DNA from: CAHJXG01 sp965277495
GTDB taxonomy: Bacteria; Pseudomonadota; Alphaproteobacteria; Acetobacterales; Acetobacteraceae
DNA length: 64,000 nucleotides
Reading direction: 5' to 3'
Assembly (NCBI GenBank): GCA_965277495.1
Contig: OZ255824.1
Span: 4,092,001-4,156,000 of the forward strand
Of the stretch, positions 25,188-34,691 are shown piece by piece. The first letter of the stretch is position 1. The number at the start of each line of letters is the position of its first letter. A program made the translations under genes and the position numbers. The notes under the pieces were generated by a model. The model was not told the DNA's origin. It was given only the letters and a program-made list of their open reading frames with translations, and ran no database searches.

Positions 25188-27617
25188 ATGGCATCGCTGG
25201 CTCAAGATCGTCGATTCGCCTCTCCGGAGATCCGCAATGTCGTGCTGTCGCGCCTGGGCCAGCTCGGCGGCATCGCCTTCGCCATCGCCGCGCTGGCGCT
25301 GCTGGTGGCGCTTGCATCGTATAATCCGCATGACCCGTCGCTGAATACCGCCACGTCGCGATCCCCGACCAACCTGGCCGGGCTGCCCGGCGCGATGTCG
25401 GCGGACGCGCTGCTGCAGAGCTTCGGGGCAGCGGCGGCGCTGCCGGGCCTTGCGATGCTGGCCTGGGGCTTCCGAGTCGCAACTCGCCGCCCGTTGCGCC
25501 CGCTCGTGCGCCTGTCCTGCACTGTGCTGGCGTTGCCCATTTTGGCCGCCGTGCTGGCGCTGGCGCCGGTGCCGGCATGGCCGACGACGGCCGGCCTCGG
25601 CGGGGCGGTGGGCCGTATGCTGGCCGACCAAGCGGGACGCATGGGATACGGGCTGCTCGGACCGACCGGCGCGGCGCTCGTGCTGGTAACCGGGGTGGCG
25701 CTGGCGCTGATCCTCGTGGTGCTCAGCCTTGGCCTTTCGGCGGGGGAGTGGCGCGCGGCTGGGCACGGCGCGCTCGGTGCGGCGCGCGGCTCGGTACAGG
25801 GCGGCGGACGCGTGGCCGGGCTGCTGGCCCGCATGGGCGGGGCCGCCGTGGACGCTGGCCGCTGGATCGCCAAGCTGGTGCAACGCCTGCTGCAGCCCGA
25901 CGGCGACCCCGATCCGGCACCGGCGCCGCGCCCGGCCGATCCACCATTGGCCCGGCCCAATCCTGCGCCGGAGTCGGCCCACATCCCCGCCCGTCCAACA
26001 TCGATCGAACGTCCGGCCGCGGTCATCCCAGAGCCCAAGCGCAAGCTGCCGGGCCTTCGTCAAGAAAGCCTGCCGCTGAACGAGAATGGCTGGCAGTTCC
26101 CGCCGCTGTCGCTGCTCAGCCCCGCCCCGACCCGCGCCGGATCAGGCCCCAGCCAGGATGCGCTGCAGGCCAACGCCCGCCTGCTCGAAACCGTGCTGAG
26201 CGACTACGGCGTGCAGGGCGCCATCCGTGAAATCCGCCCCGGCCCCGTCGTCACGCTGTATGAACTCGAGCCGGCGCCGGGCATACGCAGCGCCCGGGTG
26301 ATCGGCCTCGCGGACGACGTCGCCCGCAGCCTGTGCGTCACCGCCGTCCGCATCGCCACCGTGCCCGGACGCAACGTGATCGGCATCGAGGTCCCGAACG
26401 AGAAGCGCGAAACCGTGTTCCTGTCGGAGCTGCTGGGCAGCGAAGACTGGCGCGGCCATCCGGGCAAGCTGGCGCTGGCGCTCGGCAAGGACATCGGCGG
26501 CGTCCCCGTCATCGCCGACCTGGCCCGCATGCCGCATCTGCTGATCGCGGGGACCACCGGCTCCGGCAAGTCGGTTGGCATCAACGCCATGATCCTGTCC
26601 ATCCTGTTCCGGCTGTCGCCCGACCAGTGCCGGCTGATCATGATCGACCCGAAGATGCTCGAATTGTCGGTGTATGAAGGCATCCCGCATCTGCTGGCCC
26701 CAGTGGTGACGGAACCGGCCAAGGCGGTGACGGCGCTGAAATGGACGACGCGGGAGATGGAGCGGCGCTACCGGTCGATGAGCCAGCTCGGCGTCCGCAA
26801 CGTCGGCGGCTACAACGACCGCGTCGACGAACTGCTGGCCAAGGACGAGGTCGCGACCCGGCGCGTGCAGACCGGCTTCGACAGCGAAACCGGACGCCCG
26901 ACCTTCGAGGAGCAGCCGCTGACCCTGAAGCGGCTGCCGCATATCGTGGTCGTGATCGACGAGATGGCGGACCTGATGATGGTGGCGGGCAAGGAGGTCG
27001 AGGCGGCGGTGCAGCGGCTGGCGCAGATGGCGCGTGCAGCCGGCATCCACGTCATCATGGCGACGCAGCGCCCGTCGGTGGACGTGATCACCGGCACGAT
27101 CAAGGCCAACTTCCCGACCCGCATCAGCTTCCAGGTCATCAGCAAATTTGACAGCCGCACCATCCTGGGCGAGCAGGGGGCCGAGCAGTTGCTGGGCCAG
27201 GGCGACCTGCTGCACATGCAGGGCGGCGGACGCATCGCCCGGGTGCACGGCCCATTCGTTGCCGACCGCGAGGTGGAGGACATTGTCGCCTTCCTCCGCG
27301 CCCAGGCCGAGCCGACCTATGACGACGAGATCACCGAGGGCGCCGACGACGATGGCAGCAGCGCCGGGGCCAATCCGGGCCTGTCCGGCATCGCCGCGGC
27401 GGGGGACGGCGAGAAGGGCCTGTTCGACCAGGCGGTGGCGCTGGTGTCGCGCGAGGGCAAGGCCAGCACGAGCTTCATCCAGCGGCATCTGGCCATCGGC
27501 TACAACCGGGCGGCGAAGCTGATCGAGCAAATGGAAAAGGAGGGCATCGTCACCGCCGCCAACCATGTCGGCAAGCGCGAGGTGCTGACCCGGTCGACGC
27601 GGGATGATGATGATTAA
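25188..27617 (+). CDS. ftsK: DNA translocase FtsK
   Basis: A protein of 809 residues. Several membrane helices fill the first 200 residues; a Pro/Ala-rich linker (about 230-300) leads to the RecA-like motor with Walker A GTTGSGKS (about 455-462), Walker B VVVIDEMADLMM, and the MATQRPSVDVITG segment. The C-terminal gamma winged helix, which reads KOPS motifs, is present (LVSREGKASTSFIQRHLAIGYNRAAKLIEQ). It couples septation to chromosome dimer resolution. The linker is shorter than in E. coli FtsK. Confidence 0.95.
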   Translation: MASLAQDRRFASPEIRNVVLSRLGQLGGIAFAIAALALLVALASYNPHDPSLNTATSRSPTNLAGLPGAMSADALLQSFGAAAALPGLAMLAWGFRVATRRPLRPLVRLSCTVLALPILAAVLALAPVPAWPTTAGLGGAVGRMLADQAGRMGYGLLGPTGAALVLVTGVALALILVVLSLGLSAGEWRAAGHGALGAARGSVQGGGRVAGLLARMGGAAVDAGRWIAKLVQRLLQPDGDPDPAPAPRPADPPLARPNPAPESAHIPARPTSIERPAAVIPEPKRKLPGLRQESLPLNENGWQFPPLSLLSPAPTRAGSGPSQDALQANARLLETVLSDYGVQGAIREIRPGPVVTLYELEPAPGIRSARVIGLADDVARSLCVTAVRIATVPGRNVIGIEVPNEKRETVFLSELLGSEDWRGHPGKLALALGKDIGGVPVIADLARMPHLLIAGTTGSGKSVGINAMILSILFRLSPDQCRLIMIDPKMLELSVYEGIPHLLAPVVTEPAKAVTALKWTTREMERRYRSMSQLGVRNVGGYNDRVDELLAKDEVATRRVQTGFDSETGRPTFEEQPLTLKRLPHIVVVIDEMADLMMVAGKEVEAAVQRLAQMARAAGIHVIMATQRPSVDVITGTIKANFPTRISFQVISKFDSRTILGEQGAEQLLGQGDLLHMQGGGRIARVHGPFVADREVEDIVAFLRAQAEPTYDDEITEGADDDGSSAGANPGLSGIAAAGDGEKGLFDQAVALVSREGKASTSFIQRHLAIGYNRAAKLIEQMEKEGIVTAANHVGKREVLTRSTRDDDD

Positions 27618-27640
27618 CAGCCGGGGCGGCCAACTTTATC

Positions 27641-28135
27641 TTGCTGAACCCAGACTCGCCGTTGGCCCGGCTTATGGCCGTGCCAATGCGGCCCGGCGTC
27701 GTCGTTTGGCTCGGCATTAGGCCGGCCCGGCTTGTGCCGATGCTGCACCCCGGGGCGATCACGTTGACGCCGTGCCAGGGCGTGGATGGCGACCACTACG
27801 CCAGCGCAACGCAGGGCGCGCGGCAGGTCACGGTGATTTCCGCGGAACAACTGGCCGCTATCGGCAGCTATCTCGGGCGGGATAGCGCCGCTCCCGAGCT
27901 GCTCCGCCGCAATGTCGTAGTGCAGGGGATCAACCTGGCTGCGTTGAAAAGCCGGTCGTTCCGCCTAGGTACTGCAGTGCTCGAAAGCAGCGGCGACTGC
28001 CACCCGTGCTCCAAGATGGAGCGGTTGCTGGGCACGGGCGGCTACAACGCCGTCCGTGGCCACGGCGGCATCACCGCCCGGGTGTTGGAGGGCGGCGAAA
28101 TTCGGCTTGGCGACTTCATTATGGCAATGGATTGA
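27641..28135 (+). CDS. MOSC-domain protein
   Basis: A protein of 164 residues with the MOSC pattern: WLGIRPARLVPM, GDHYAS, QVTVISAEQL, RRNVVVQGINLAAL, and the invariant Cys in SGDCHPC. MOSC domains bind molybdenum cofactor derivatives or sulfur carriers. The TTG start at 27641 matches the expected family N-terminus but has no good ribosome site; an ATG at 27674 is an alternative. It lies 23 bp after ftsK. Confidence 0.75.
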   Translation: MLNPDSPLARLMAVPMRPGVVVWLGIRPARLVPMLHPGAITLTPCQGVDGDHYASATQGARQVTVISAEQLAAIGSYLGRDSAAPELLRRNVVVQGINLAALKSRSFRLGTAVLESSGDCHPCSKMERLLGTGGYNAVRGHGGITARVLEGGEIRLGDFIMAMD

Positions 28136-28210
28136 TGCCGCTGACAGCCGGGATACGGTCATGCGTCGGACGGGCTACGCTGCACTGCAAAATCCTGCCA
28201 TCCTAACAGA

Positions 28211-29416
28211 ATGAATTATCCAGCATGGCTGCCGGTGCTGCTCGGCTTCCTGACCGCGGTCGGGCCGCTGTCCACGGACATGTACCTTCCCGCATTCCCG
28301 GCCATCGAGGCCTCGCTCGGCGGACGGCCCGGCACGGCGCAGATCACCCTCGCAACCTGGTTCGCCGGATTGGCGATCGGGCAGATCACCCAAGGATCGC
28401 TGGCCGACCGCTATGGCCGCCGCGGGCCTCTGATGATCGGCACCGCGATCTACACGCTGGCCAACGCCGGCTGCGCGCTGGCCCCGGACCTGTTCACCCT
28501 CTCGGCGCTGCGCTTCGTCGCGGCGTTCGGCGGATCGGCAAGCATGGTCATACCGCGCGCCATCGTGCGCGACCTCGCGGACGGCCATGCGGCGGCGCAC
28601 CTGATGTCCCGGCTGATGCTGGTCATGGGCGTCGCCCCGATCTTGGCGCCGACGCTGGGCGGCCTGGTACTCGGCTTTGCGTCGTGGCACGCGATATTCT
28701 GGCTCACTGCGATCTATGGCGCGGCCTGTTGTGTCCTCGTCTGGCGCTTCCTGCCGGATACGCTGCCGCCCAGCCGCCGCATGCAGCTTGGGTTCACCAA
28801 CCTGATCGGACGCTACGCCGGCGTGCTGCGGGACCGGGTGTTCCTGGCCTACGCCCTCATGGGCGGCTGCGGCATGTTCGGCATGTTCGCCTATATCGGC
28901 GGCTCGCCCCCGGTGCTGATCCAGCGTTTTGCGTTCAGCCCGGCGCAATACGGCATGCTGTTCGGCGCCAGCGCCGGGGCGTTCATCCTCTCGTCGCAAA
29001 TCAACCCGCGCATCTTGCCCCGGTTCGGCGCGTTGCGCGTGCTGCGGGTCGCCTCCATGGCCTACCTGGTGGCCGCATTCAGCCTGCTGGCCTGCGCGGT
29101 GCTGCAGGCCGGCGGCGTCTTCGGCGTCGTGCTGCCGGTCGTGCTCGCGATGGGCAGCATGGGGTTCGTGATGCCGAACTCGGCCGTCGGCGCATTGTCG
29201 CGCCATGCGGCCCATGCCGGCAGCGCGTCGGCGCTGATGGGCACGATCCAGTTCTGCCTCGCGGCGCTCAGCGGCGTCCTGGTGGGCACGCTCAGCGACG
29301 GCACCGCGCGTCCGATGGGGACGCTGATGCTGATCGGCGCCGTGGGGGTCGTGGTCGCCGACCGTATCCGGCCAAAACCTGTTTTAACCCCGAGAACCAC
29401 GGACACCCCTGCATGA
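28211..29416 (+). CDS. Bcr/CflA-family drug-resistance MFS transporter
   Basis: A protein of 401 residues with 12 predicted helices and the DHA1 family markers STDMYLPAFPAI, ADRYGRRGPL (loop 2-3) and PRAIVRDL. It is a multidrug or sugar-efflux antiporter. Its stop overlaps the start of the next gene (ATGA), the first of four coupled genes. Confidence 0.85.
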   Translation: MNYPAWLPVLLGFLTAVGPLSTDMYLPAFPAIEASLGGRPGTAQITLATWFAGLAIGQITQGSLADRYGRRGPLMIGTAIYTLANAGCALAPDLFTLSALRFVAAFGGSASMVIPRAIVRDLADGHAAAHLMSRLMLVMGVAPILAPTLGGLVLGFASWHAIFWLTAIYGAACCVLVWRFLPDTLPPSRRMQLGFTNLIGRYAGVLRDRVFLAYALMGGCGMFGMFAYIGGSPPVLIQRFAFSPAQYGMLFGASAGAFILSSQINPRILPRFGALRVLRVASMAYLVAAFSLLACAVLQAGGVFGVVLPVVLAMGSMGFVMPNSAVGALSRHAAHAGSASALMGTIQFCLAALSGVLVGTLSDGTARPMGTLMLIGAVGVVVADRIRPKPVLTPRTTDTPA

Positions 29417-30150
29417 CCTTGCTGATCGGCATTACCGCCTGCACGCGGGAGCTCAACGGCCACCCGCAGCACGCCACCCCGGCCCGTTACGGCGCGGCGC
29501 TCATGGGAGCCAGCGGCGCCGTGCCGGTGCTGATCCCGCCCATCGGCGAGGCGGCGGTGGCGATCCTCGACCGGCTGGACGGGCTGCTGCTGCCGGGCAG
29601 CCCCAGCAACGTGGACCCGGACCACTACGGCGCCGCCGACGAGACGCCCGAGTTCCATGACCGGGCGCGTGACGGCACGACGTTCCCGCTGATACGTGCA
29701 GCGCTTCGCCGGGGAATGCCGCTGCTGGCGATCTGCCGCGGCATCCAGGAGGTGAACGTGGCGCTCGGCGGCAGCCTGCACCAGCAAGTGCATTTGGTGC
29801 CGGGCCGGCGGGACCACCGCGGCGGACCCGGCCCGAACAGCCAGCAATTTGCCCCCAAGCACGAGGTGGCGCTGTCGGGCGAGCTTGCCCGCCTGCTGGG
29901 CCACGAGTGCATCACGGTGAACTCGGTTCACGGCCAGGCGATCGACCGAGTGGCGGACACGCTGACGGTCGAGGCCGTTGCGCCGGACGGCACGGTCGAG
30001 GCGGTCCGTGTGCAGCGGGCGGCGTTCGCCCTGGCGGTGCAATGGCATCCGGAGTGGGAGTATGCTGCGGACTCGAACAGCATGACGTTGTTCCGCGCAT
30101 TCGGGGACGCTTGCCGCGCCTATGCCGGCGGGCTCAGGAGGGCTGCATGA
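29413..30150 (+). CDS. Gamma-glutamyl-gamma-aminobutyrate hydrolase family protein (PuuD-like), copy 2
   Basis: A protein of 245 residues with the class I GATase triad: C108 in AICRGIQE, and His/Glu in VQWHPEWEY near residues 216-218. It belongs to the same family as the protein at 16169 but is clearly diverged (for example SPSNVDPDHYG in place of SRSNVHPELYG). Start and stop overlap neighbours by 4 bp, so it is in one operon with the MFS, DoxX and SDR genes. Confidence 0.85.
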   Translation: MTLLIGITACTRELNGHPQHATPARYGAALMGASGAVPVLIPPIGEAAVAILDRLDGLLLPGSPSNVDPDHYGAADETPEFHDRARDGTTFPLIRAALRRGMPLLAICRGIQEVNVALGGSLHQQVHLVPGRRDHRGGPGPNSQQFAPKHEVALSGELARLLGHECITVNSVHGQAIDRVADTLTVEAVAPDGTVEAVRVQRAAFALAVQWHPEWEYAADSNSMTLFRAFGDACRAYAGGLRRAA

Positions 30151-30605
30151 GCACGACCTATGGCAACGTCGGCGTGAGAACTGCCGGGACCAGCGACGCG
30201 CTTGTGCTGGCGGGCCGGGCTTTGGCGTCCGTCATCTTCATCCATGGCGGCTGGACCAAGCTGATGGCCATGGCCGTCACCAAGGCCTACTTCGCCAAGA
30301 TCGGCGTGCCGCTGCCCGAGCTCGCCTACTGGGTCGCGGTGGCGGTCGAGCTCGGCGGCGGCGTGCTGTTCCTGTTGGGCTTGCAGACGCGCCTGCTCGG
30401 CATCGTGCTCGCGGTGTTCTGCATCGCGACGGCAATGCTCGCCCACTCCAACTTCGCCGAGCCGGCTCAGGAGATCAACTTCATGAAGAACGTCTGCATG
30501 GCCGGCGGATTCCTGGCGTTCGCGGCGTTCGGCGGCGGGGCCTTCAGCCTCGACCGGGTGTTCAGCGGCCCTGGCCTGGCCAGCCGCCGCGGCCTGGCCC
30601 CCTAG
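30147..30605 (+). CDS. DoxX-family membrane protein
   Basis: A protein of 152 residues with four hydrophobic helices and the DoxX landmarks RALASVIFIHGGWTKL and VAVAVELGGGVLFLLGLQTR. DoxX proteins are small quinone or redox-related membrane proteins. The start ATG at 30147 overlaps the previous stop; a longer frame to 29907 lies in the previous gene. Confidence 0.82.
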   Translation: MSTTYGNVGVRTAGTSDALVLAGRALASVIFIHGGWTKLMAMAVTKAYFAKIGVPLPELAYWVAVAVELGGGVLFLLGLQTRLLGIVLAVFCIATAMLAHSNFAEPAQEINFMKNVCMAGGFLAFAAFGGGAFSLDRVFSGPGLASRRGLAP

Positions 30606-30607
30606 CC

Positions 30608-31365
30608 GTGGACCTGCGACTGGCCGGCAAGCGCGCGTTGGTGACCGGCGGATCGAAGGGCATCGGCCGCGCCAGCGCCGAACTGCTCGCCGAAGAGGGC
30701 TGCGATGTCGTGCTCGTCGCCCGTGACCCGGCGGCGCTGGACGAAGCCGCGGCAGCCGTGCGCGCCCGCCGCCAAGTGCACGTCGAGACCGTCGCCGCCG
30801 ACCTGTCTAAGCAGGCGGAAGTGGAGCGCGTCGCCGCTGCCGCAGAGGCCGTCGACATTCTGGTGAACAACGCCGGCGCGATCCCGCCGGGCGACCTGCT
30901 CGCGGTGGACGACGCCACGTTGCGCGCCGCCTGGGACCTCAAGGTGTTCGGCTTTATCAGCCTGTGCCGCGCACTGTATCCTATGCTGCAATCCCGCCAG
31001 GGCGTCGTCGTGAACGTGATTGGCGCGGCGGGGGAGACGTTCGATCCCGGTTACGTTGCCGGGGTGGCGGGCAACGCTGCCTTGATGGCGTTCACCCGCG
31101 CCTGGGCCGGGGCGCGCATAAGGACGGCCTGCGCGCGGTCGCCATCAACCCCGGCCCGGTCGCGACCGCACGGCTGGAACGGCTGCTGCGGCACCGGGCC
31201 GCCACGGAGCTTGGCGACTCCGGACGCTGGCTCGAACTTTGCGCCGGCATGCCCTATGGCCGCCCGGCGCAGCCCGAGGAGATCGCCGCCGCCGTCGCTT
31301 TCCTGGCCAGCCCGCGTTCCGCCTATACCAACGGGACCGTGCTGACCATCAACGGCGGGCCGTAA
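30608..31365 (+). pseudogene. SDR-family oxidoreductase with a frameshift
   Basis: A GTG at 30608 opens a short-chain dehydrogenase with the NAD(P) loop TGGSKGIG and NNAGAIPP. Near 31105-31125 the frame changes by one base: the first frame reads to 31345 as nonsense, while the continuation (HKDGLRAVAINPGPVATARLE ... NGTVLTINGGP) lies in another frame to 31365. One base appears deleted in a G/C-rich stretch. The usual catalytic YxxxK is also absent: the aligned segment is YVAGVAGNAALM. It could be a true pseudogene, or a sequencing error in a functional but atypical SDR. Confidence 0.75.
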
Positions 31366-31368
31366 CCG

Positions 31369-32517
31369 CTAAGCCCGCCCTTCGAAGAACTTGGCGATCT
31401 TCGCCATGAAGCCCTCGCTTTCGGGGCTGCCCTTGGCGTGGTCCTTGGCCTCGGCCTCGAACTCCTCCAACAACTCGCGCTGGCGCTTCGTCAGATGCTG
31501 CGGCGTCTCGACCGCCACCTGCACATACATATCTCCACGGGACGTGCTGCGCAGCACCGAGAACCCCTTGGCACGCAGCCGGAACTGATCCCCGGTCTGG
31601 GTGCCCGGCGGAATCTTCACCTTGGCCCGGCTGCCGTCAATCGCCGGGACCTCCACGTCGCCACCCAGCGCAGCCTGCGCCATCGGCAACGGCACGCGGC
31701 AGTAGATGTTGGCGCCGTCGCGCTGGAAGATCTCATGCGGGCGGATCGCGATATGCACATAAAGGTCGCCCGGTGGCGCGCCATTGGCACCGGCCTCGCC
31801 CTCACCGGTCAGGCGGATGCGCGTGCCGTCCTCGACCCCCGCCGGGATCGTCACCTGCAAAGTGCGCTCGCGTTGCACCGTGCCAATGCCGCCGCAAACC
31901 TTGCAGGGGTTCTTGATCACCCGGCCCGCGCCGCCGCAGGTCGGGCAGGTGCGCTCGATTAGGAAAAACCCCTGCTGCGCCCGCACCTTGCCGCTGCCGC
32001 CGCAGGTCGAGCAGGTATCGGCCTGGCGCTCCTTGCTCTCCGACCCGGTGCCTTTGCAGTTGTCGCACTGCACCCGGGTGGGCACGCGGAGCTGCGCCTT
32101 GCTGCCGGTGAAGGCCTCGGCAAGGTCGACTTCGACCTGGGCCCGCAGGTCGGCCCCGGCACGGGCGCGCCCGCCGCCGCGGCGTCCGGTCATTTCGCCG
32201 AACATCTGGTCGAAGATGTCGCCCAGCCCGGCACCGTCTTGGAAATTGAAGCCGCCGCCGAACCCGCCGGCGCCGGGTCCGCCACCCTGCTCGAAGGCGG
32301 CATGGCCGAACCGGTCGTAGGCGCTGCGCTTTTGGTCGTCCTTCAGCACGTCGTAGGCCTCATTCAGTTCCTTGAACTTGCCCTCCGCCTGCTTGTCGTT
32401 CGGGTTGCGGTCGGGATGGTATTGCATCGCGAGCTTGCGATACGCCCGCTTCATCTCCTCCGCCCCGGCCTCCCGGCCGACCCCGAGCGTCGTGTAATAA
32501 TCCTGTTTCGCTGCCAC
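31369..32517 (-). CDS. dnaJ: Chaperone protein DnaJ
   Basis: A protein of 382 residues. The J domain has HPD in YHPDRNPND, followed by a Gly/Phe-rich linker (GGGPGAGGFGGGF), four CxxCxGxG zinc-finger repeats (starting CDNCKGTG) and the C-terminal substrate-binding domains. It delivers clients to DnaK and stimulates its ATPase. It follows dnaK by 111 bp, with a terminator-like hairpin between. Confidence 0.95.
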   Translation of the reverse strand: MAAKQDYYTTLGVGREAGAEEMKRAYRKLAMQYHPDRNPNDKQAEGKFKELNEAYDVLKDDQKRSAYDRFGHAAFEQGGGPGAGGFGGGFNFQDGAGLGDIFDQMFGEMTGRRGGGRARAGADLRAQVEVDLAEAFTGSKAQLRVPTRVQCDNCKGTGSESKERQADTCSTCGGSGKVRAQQGFFLIERTCPTCGGAGRVIKNPCKVCGGIGTVQRERTLQVTIPAGVEDGTRIRLTGEGEAGANGAPPGDLYVHIAIRPHEIFQRDGANIYCRVPLPMAQAALGGDVEVPAIDGSRAKVKIPPGTQTGDQFRLRAKGFSVLRSTSRGDMYVQVAVETPQHLTKRQRELLEEFEAEAKDHAKGSPESEGFMAKIAKFFEGRA

Positions 32518-32560
32518 TTCAGCCCTCGTCCTTGGCGCTGAAAACCCAGGTTAACGGGTC

Positions 32561-32603
32561 AAAAACGGGAAAGGCGCCCGCCTCGATCGAGCGCGGACGC
32601 CTT
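32561..32603 (-). terminator. Terminator-like hairpin between dnaK and dnaJ
   Basis: On the minus strand AAGGCG pairs with CGCCTT, with an inner CCGC/GCGG stem and a CTCGATCGAG palindrome at the tip (32571-32603 on the plus strand). A run of five T residues follows on the minus strand (32565-32561). It may partially terminate the dnaK transcript before dnaJ. Confidence 0.55.
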
Positions 32604-32628
32604 GCCTTATCCTACGCGCCGTATGGGA

Positions 32629-34545
32629 TTACGACGCCTTTTTCTTCTCGTCCACTTCCTCGAACTCGGCGTCCACGACCTTCTCGCCCGCATTCGCCGC
32701 CTGCGGAGCATCCGCCGCTGCGGTGGCCTCGGACTGGGCCTTGTACATCGCCTCGCCCATCTTCATCGCCACCTGGGTCAGACGGTCGTTCGCCTGCTTC
32801 AGCGCCTCCGCGTCCTGGCCCTCGAGCGCCGTCTTGGCCGCAGCAACCGCCGCCTCCGCCTCAGTCTTCGAGTCGGCCGGGATTTTGTCGCCACTCTCCT
32901 TCAGCGTCTTCTCGACCTGGTGCACCATGGCCTCGGTCTGGTTGCGCGCCTCGACCTGCTCACGCCGCTTCTTGTCGGCGTCGGCGTTGGCCTCGGCCTC
33001 CTTGACCATCTTCTGGATGTCGGCATCCGACAGCCCGCCGCTGGCCTGGATGCGAATCTGCTGCTCCTTGCCGGTGGCCTTGTCCTTCGCCTGCACCGAC
33101 ACGATGCCGTTGGCGTCGATGTCGAACGTCACCTCGATCTGCGGCACGCCACGCGGCGCCGGGGGGATGCCCATCAGGTCGAATTGGCCCAGCAGCTTGT
33201 TGTCCGCCGCCATTTCGCGCTCGCCCTGGAAGCACTTGATCGTCACCGCGCCCTGGTTGTCGTCCGCGGTCGAGAACACCTGGCTTTTCTTGGTCGGGAT
33301 CGTCGTGTTGCGGTCGATTAGCCGGGTGAACACGCCGCCGAGCGTCTCGATGCCTAGGGACAGCGGCGTCACGTCGAGCAGCAGCACATCCTTCACGTCG
33401 CCCTTCAGCACCGCGCCCTGTACCGCGGCGCCGATGGCGACGACCTCGTCCGGGTTCACGTTGCGGGCCGGCTCACGGCCGAAGAACTGCTTCACGACCT
33501 CGATCACCTTAGGCATCCGGGTCATGCCGCCGACCAGGATCACCTCGCCGATCTCGCCCGCGGTCACGCCGGCGTCCTTCAGCGCGGCGCGGCATGGCGC
33601 CAAGGTGCGCTCGATCAGGTCGTCGACCAGGCTCTCCAGCTTGGCGCGGGACAGCTTCATCACCAGGTGCTTCGGCCCGCTGGCGTCGGCGGTGATGAAC
33701 GGCAGGTTGATCTCGGTCTCCTTGGAGGAGGACAGCTCGATCTTCGCCTTCTCGGCCGCTTCCTTGAGCCGCTGCAGCGCCAGCTTGTCGTTGCGCAGGT
33801 CGATGCCCTGCTCGCGCTTGAACTCGTCCGCGAGATAGCCGATCACCCGGTTGTCGAAGTCCTCGCCGCCCAGGAACGTGTCGCCGTTGGTCGACTTCAC
33901 CTCGAACACGCCGTCGCCGATCTCCAGCACCGAAACGTCGAAAGTGCCGCCGCCGAGGTCGTAGACCGCGATGGTGCCGGCCTGCTTCTTGTCCATGCCG
34001 TAGGCGAGCGCCGCCGCCGTCGGCTCGTTGATGATACGCAGCACCTCCAACCCGGCGATGCGTCCAGCGTCCTTGGTCGCCTGGCGCTGCGCGTCGTTGA
34101 AGTAGGCAGGGACGGTGATGACCGCCTGGCTGACCTTCTCGCCGAGGTAGGCTTCAGCGGTCTCCTTCATCTTGCCGAGCACGAAGGCGCTGACCTGGCT
34201 CGGCGAATACTTCTCGCTGCGCGCCTCGACCCAAGCGTCGCCGTTGTCGCCGCGGACGATGCCATACGGCACCATCTTCTTGTCCTTCTCCACCAACGGG
34301 TCCTCGTACCGGCGGCCAATCAGGCGCTTCACGGCATACAGCGTGTTGGTGGGGTTGGTGACGGCCTGGCGCTTGGCGCTCTGGCCGACCAGGCGCTCGC
34401 CGCTGTCGCTGAATGCGACCATGCTCGGCGTGGTGCGCGCGCCCTCGCTGTTTTCGATGACGCGGACGTCGGCGCCCGTGCTGCCCTCCATGATGGCGAC
34501 GCAGGAGTTGGTGGTCCCGAGGTCGATTCCGATGACCTTGCTCAT
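32629..34545 (-). CDS. dnaK: Chaperone protein DnaK (Hsp70)
   Basis: A protein of 638 residues, the usual length. It starts MSKVIGIDLGTTNSC, has the ATPase signature IDLGTTNS, IAVYDLGGGTFDVS and VGGMTRMPKV, then the substrate-binding domain and helical lid ending near EFEEVDEKKKAS. It works with DnaJ and GrpE in protein folding and the heat-shock response. No CIRCE element is visible upstream. Confidence 0.98.
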   Translation of the reverse strand: MSKVIGIDLGTTNSCVAIMEGSTGADVRVIENSEGARTTPSMVAFSDSGERLVGQSAKRQAVTNPTNTLYAVKRLIGRRYEDPLVEKDKKMVPYGIVRGDNGDAWVEARSEKYSPSQVSAFVLGKMKETAEAYLGEKVSQAVITVPAYFNDAQRQATKDAGRIAGLEVLRIINEPTAAALAYGMDKKQAGTIAVYDLGGGTFDVSVLEIGDGVFEVKSTNGDTFLGGEDFDNRVIGYLADEFKREQGIDLRNDKLALQRLKEAAEKAKIELSSSKETEINLPFITADASGPKHLVMKLSRAKLESLVDDLIERTLAPCRAALKDAGVTAGEIGEVILVGGMTRMPKVIEVVKQFFGREPARNVNPDEVVAIGAAVQGAVLKGDVKDVLLLDVTPLSLGIETLGGVFTRLIDRNTTIPTKKSQVFSTADDNQGAVTIKCFQGEREMAADNKLLGQFDLMGIPPAPRGVPQIEVTFDIDANGIVSVQAKDKATGKEQQIRIQASGGLSDADIQKMVKEAEANADADKKRREQVEARNQTEAMVHQVEKTLKESGDKIPADSKTEAEAAVAAAKTALEGQDAEALKQANDRLTQVAMKMGEAMYKAQSEATAAADAPQAANAGEKVVDAEFEEVDEKKKAS

Positions 34546-34691
34546 AGATATCCCTTTCTCAGCAGCGGCGTATGGCCCGAAGCACCAGGCGCCGCCCTAT
34601 GGTTGTAACGAAGCGGATGTATTCAGCGAGTGCCCGCCGGACAAGGCCCGGCGATGCACAACTGTCTTGCACGCGCGTGCGGCGCGCAATC

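Noticed and set aside
34546..34691. CIRCE or sigma-32 promoter before dnaK
   Set aside because: No TTAGCACTC-N9-GAGTGCTAA is present; a CTTGTC stretch is too far from consensus to call.
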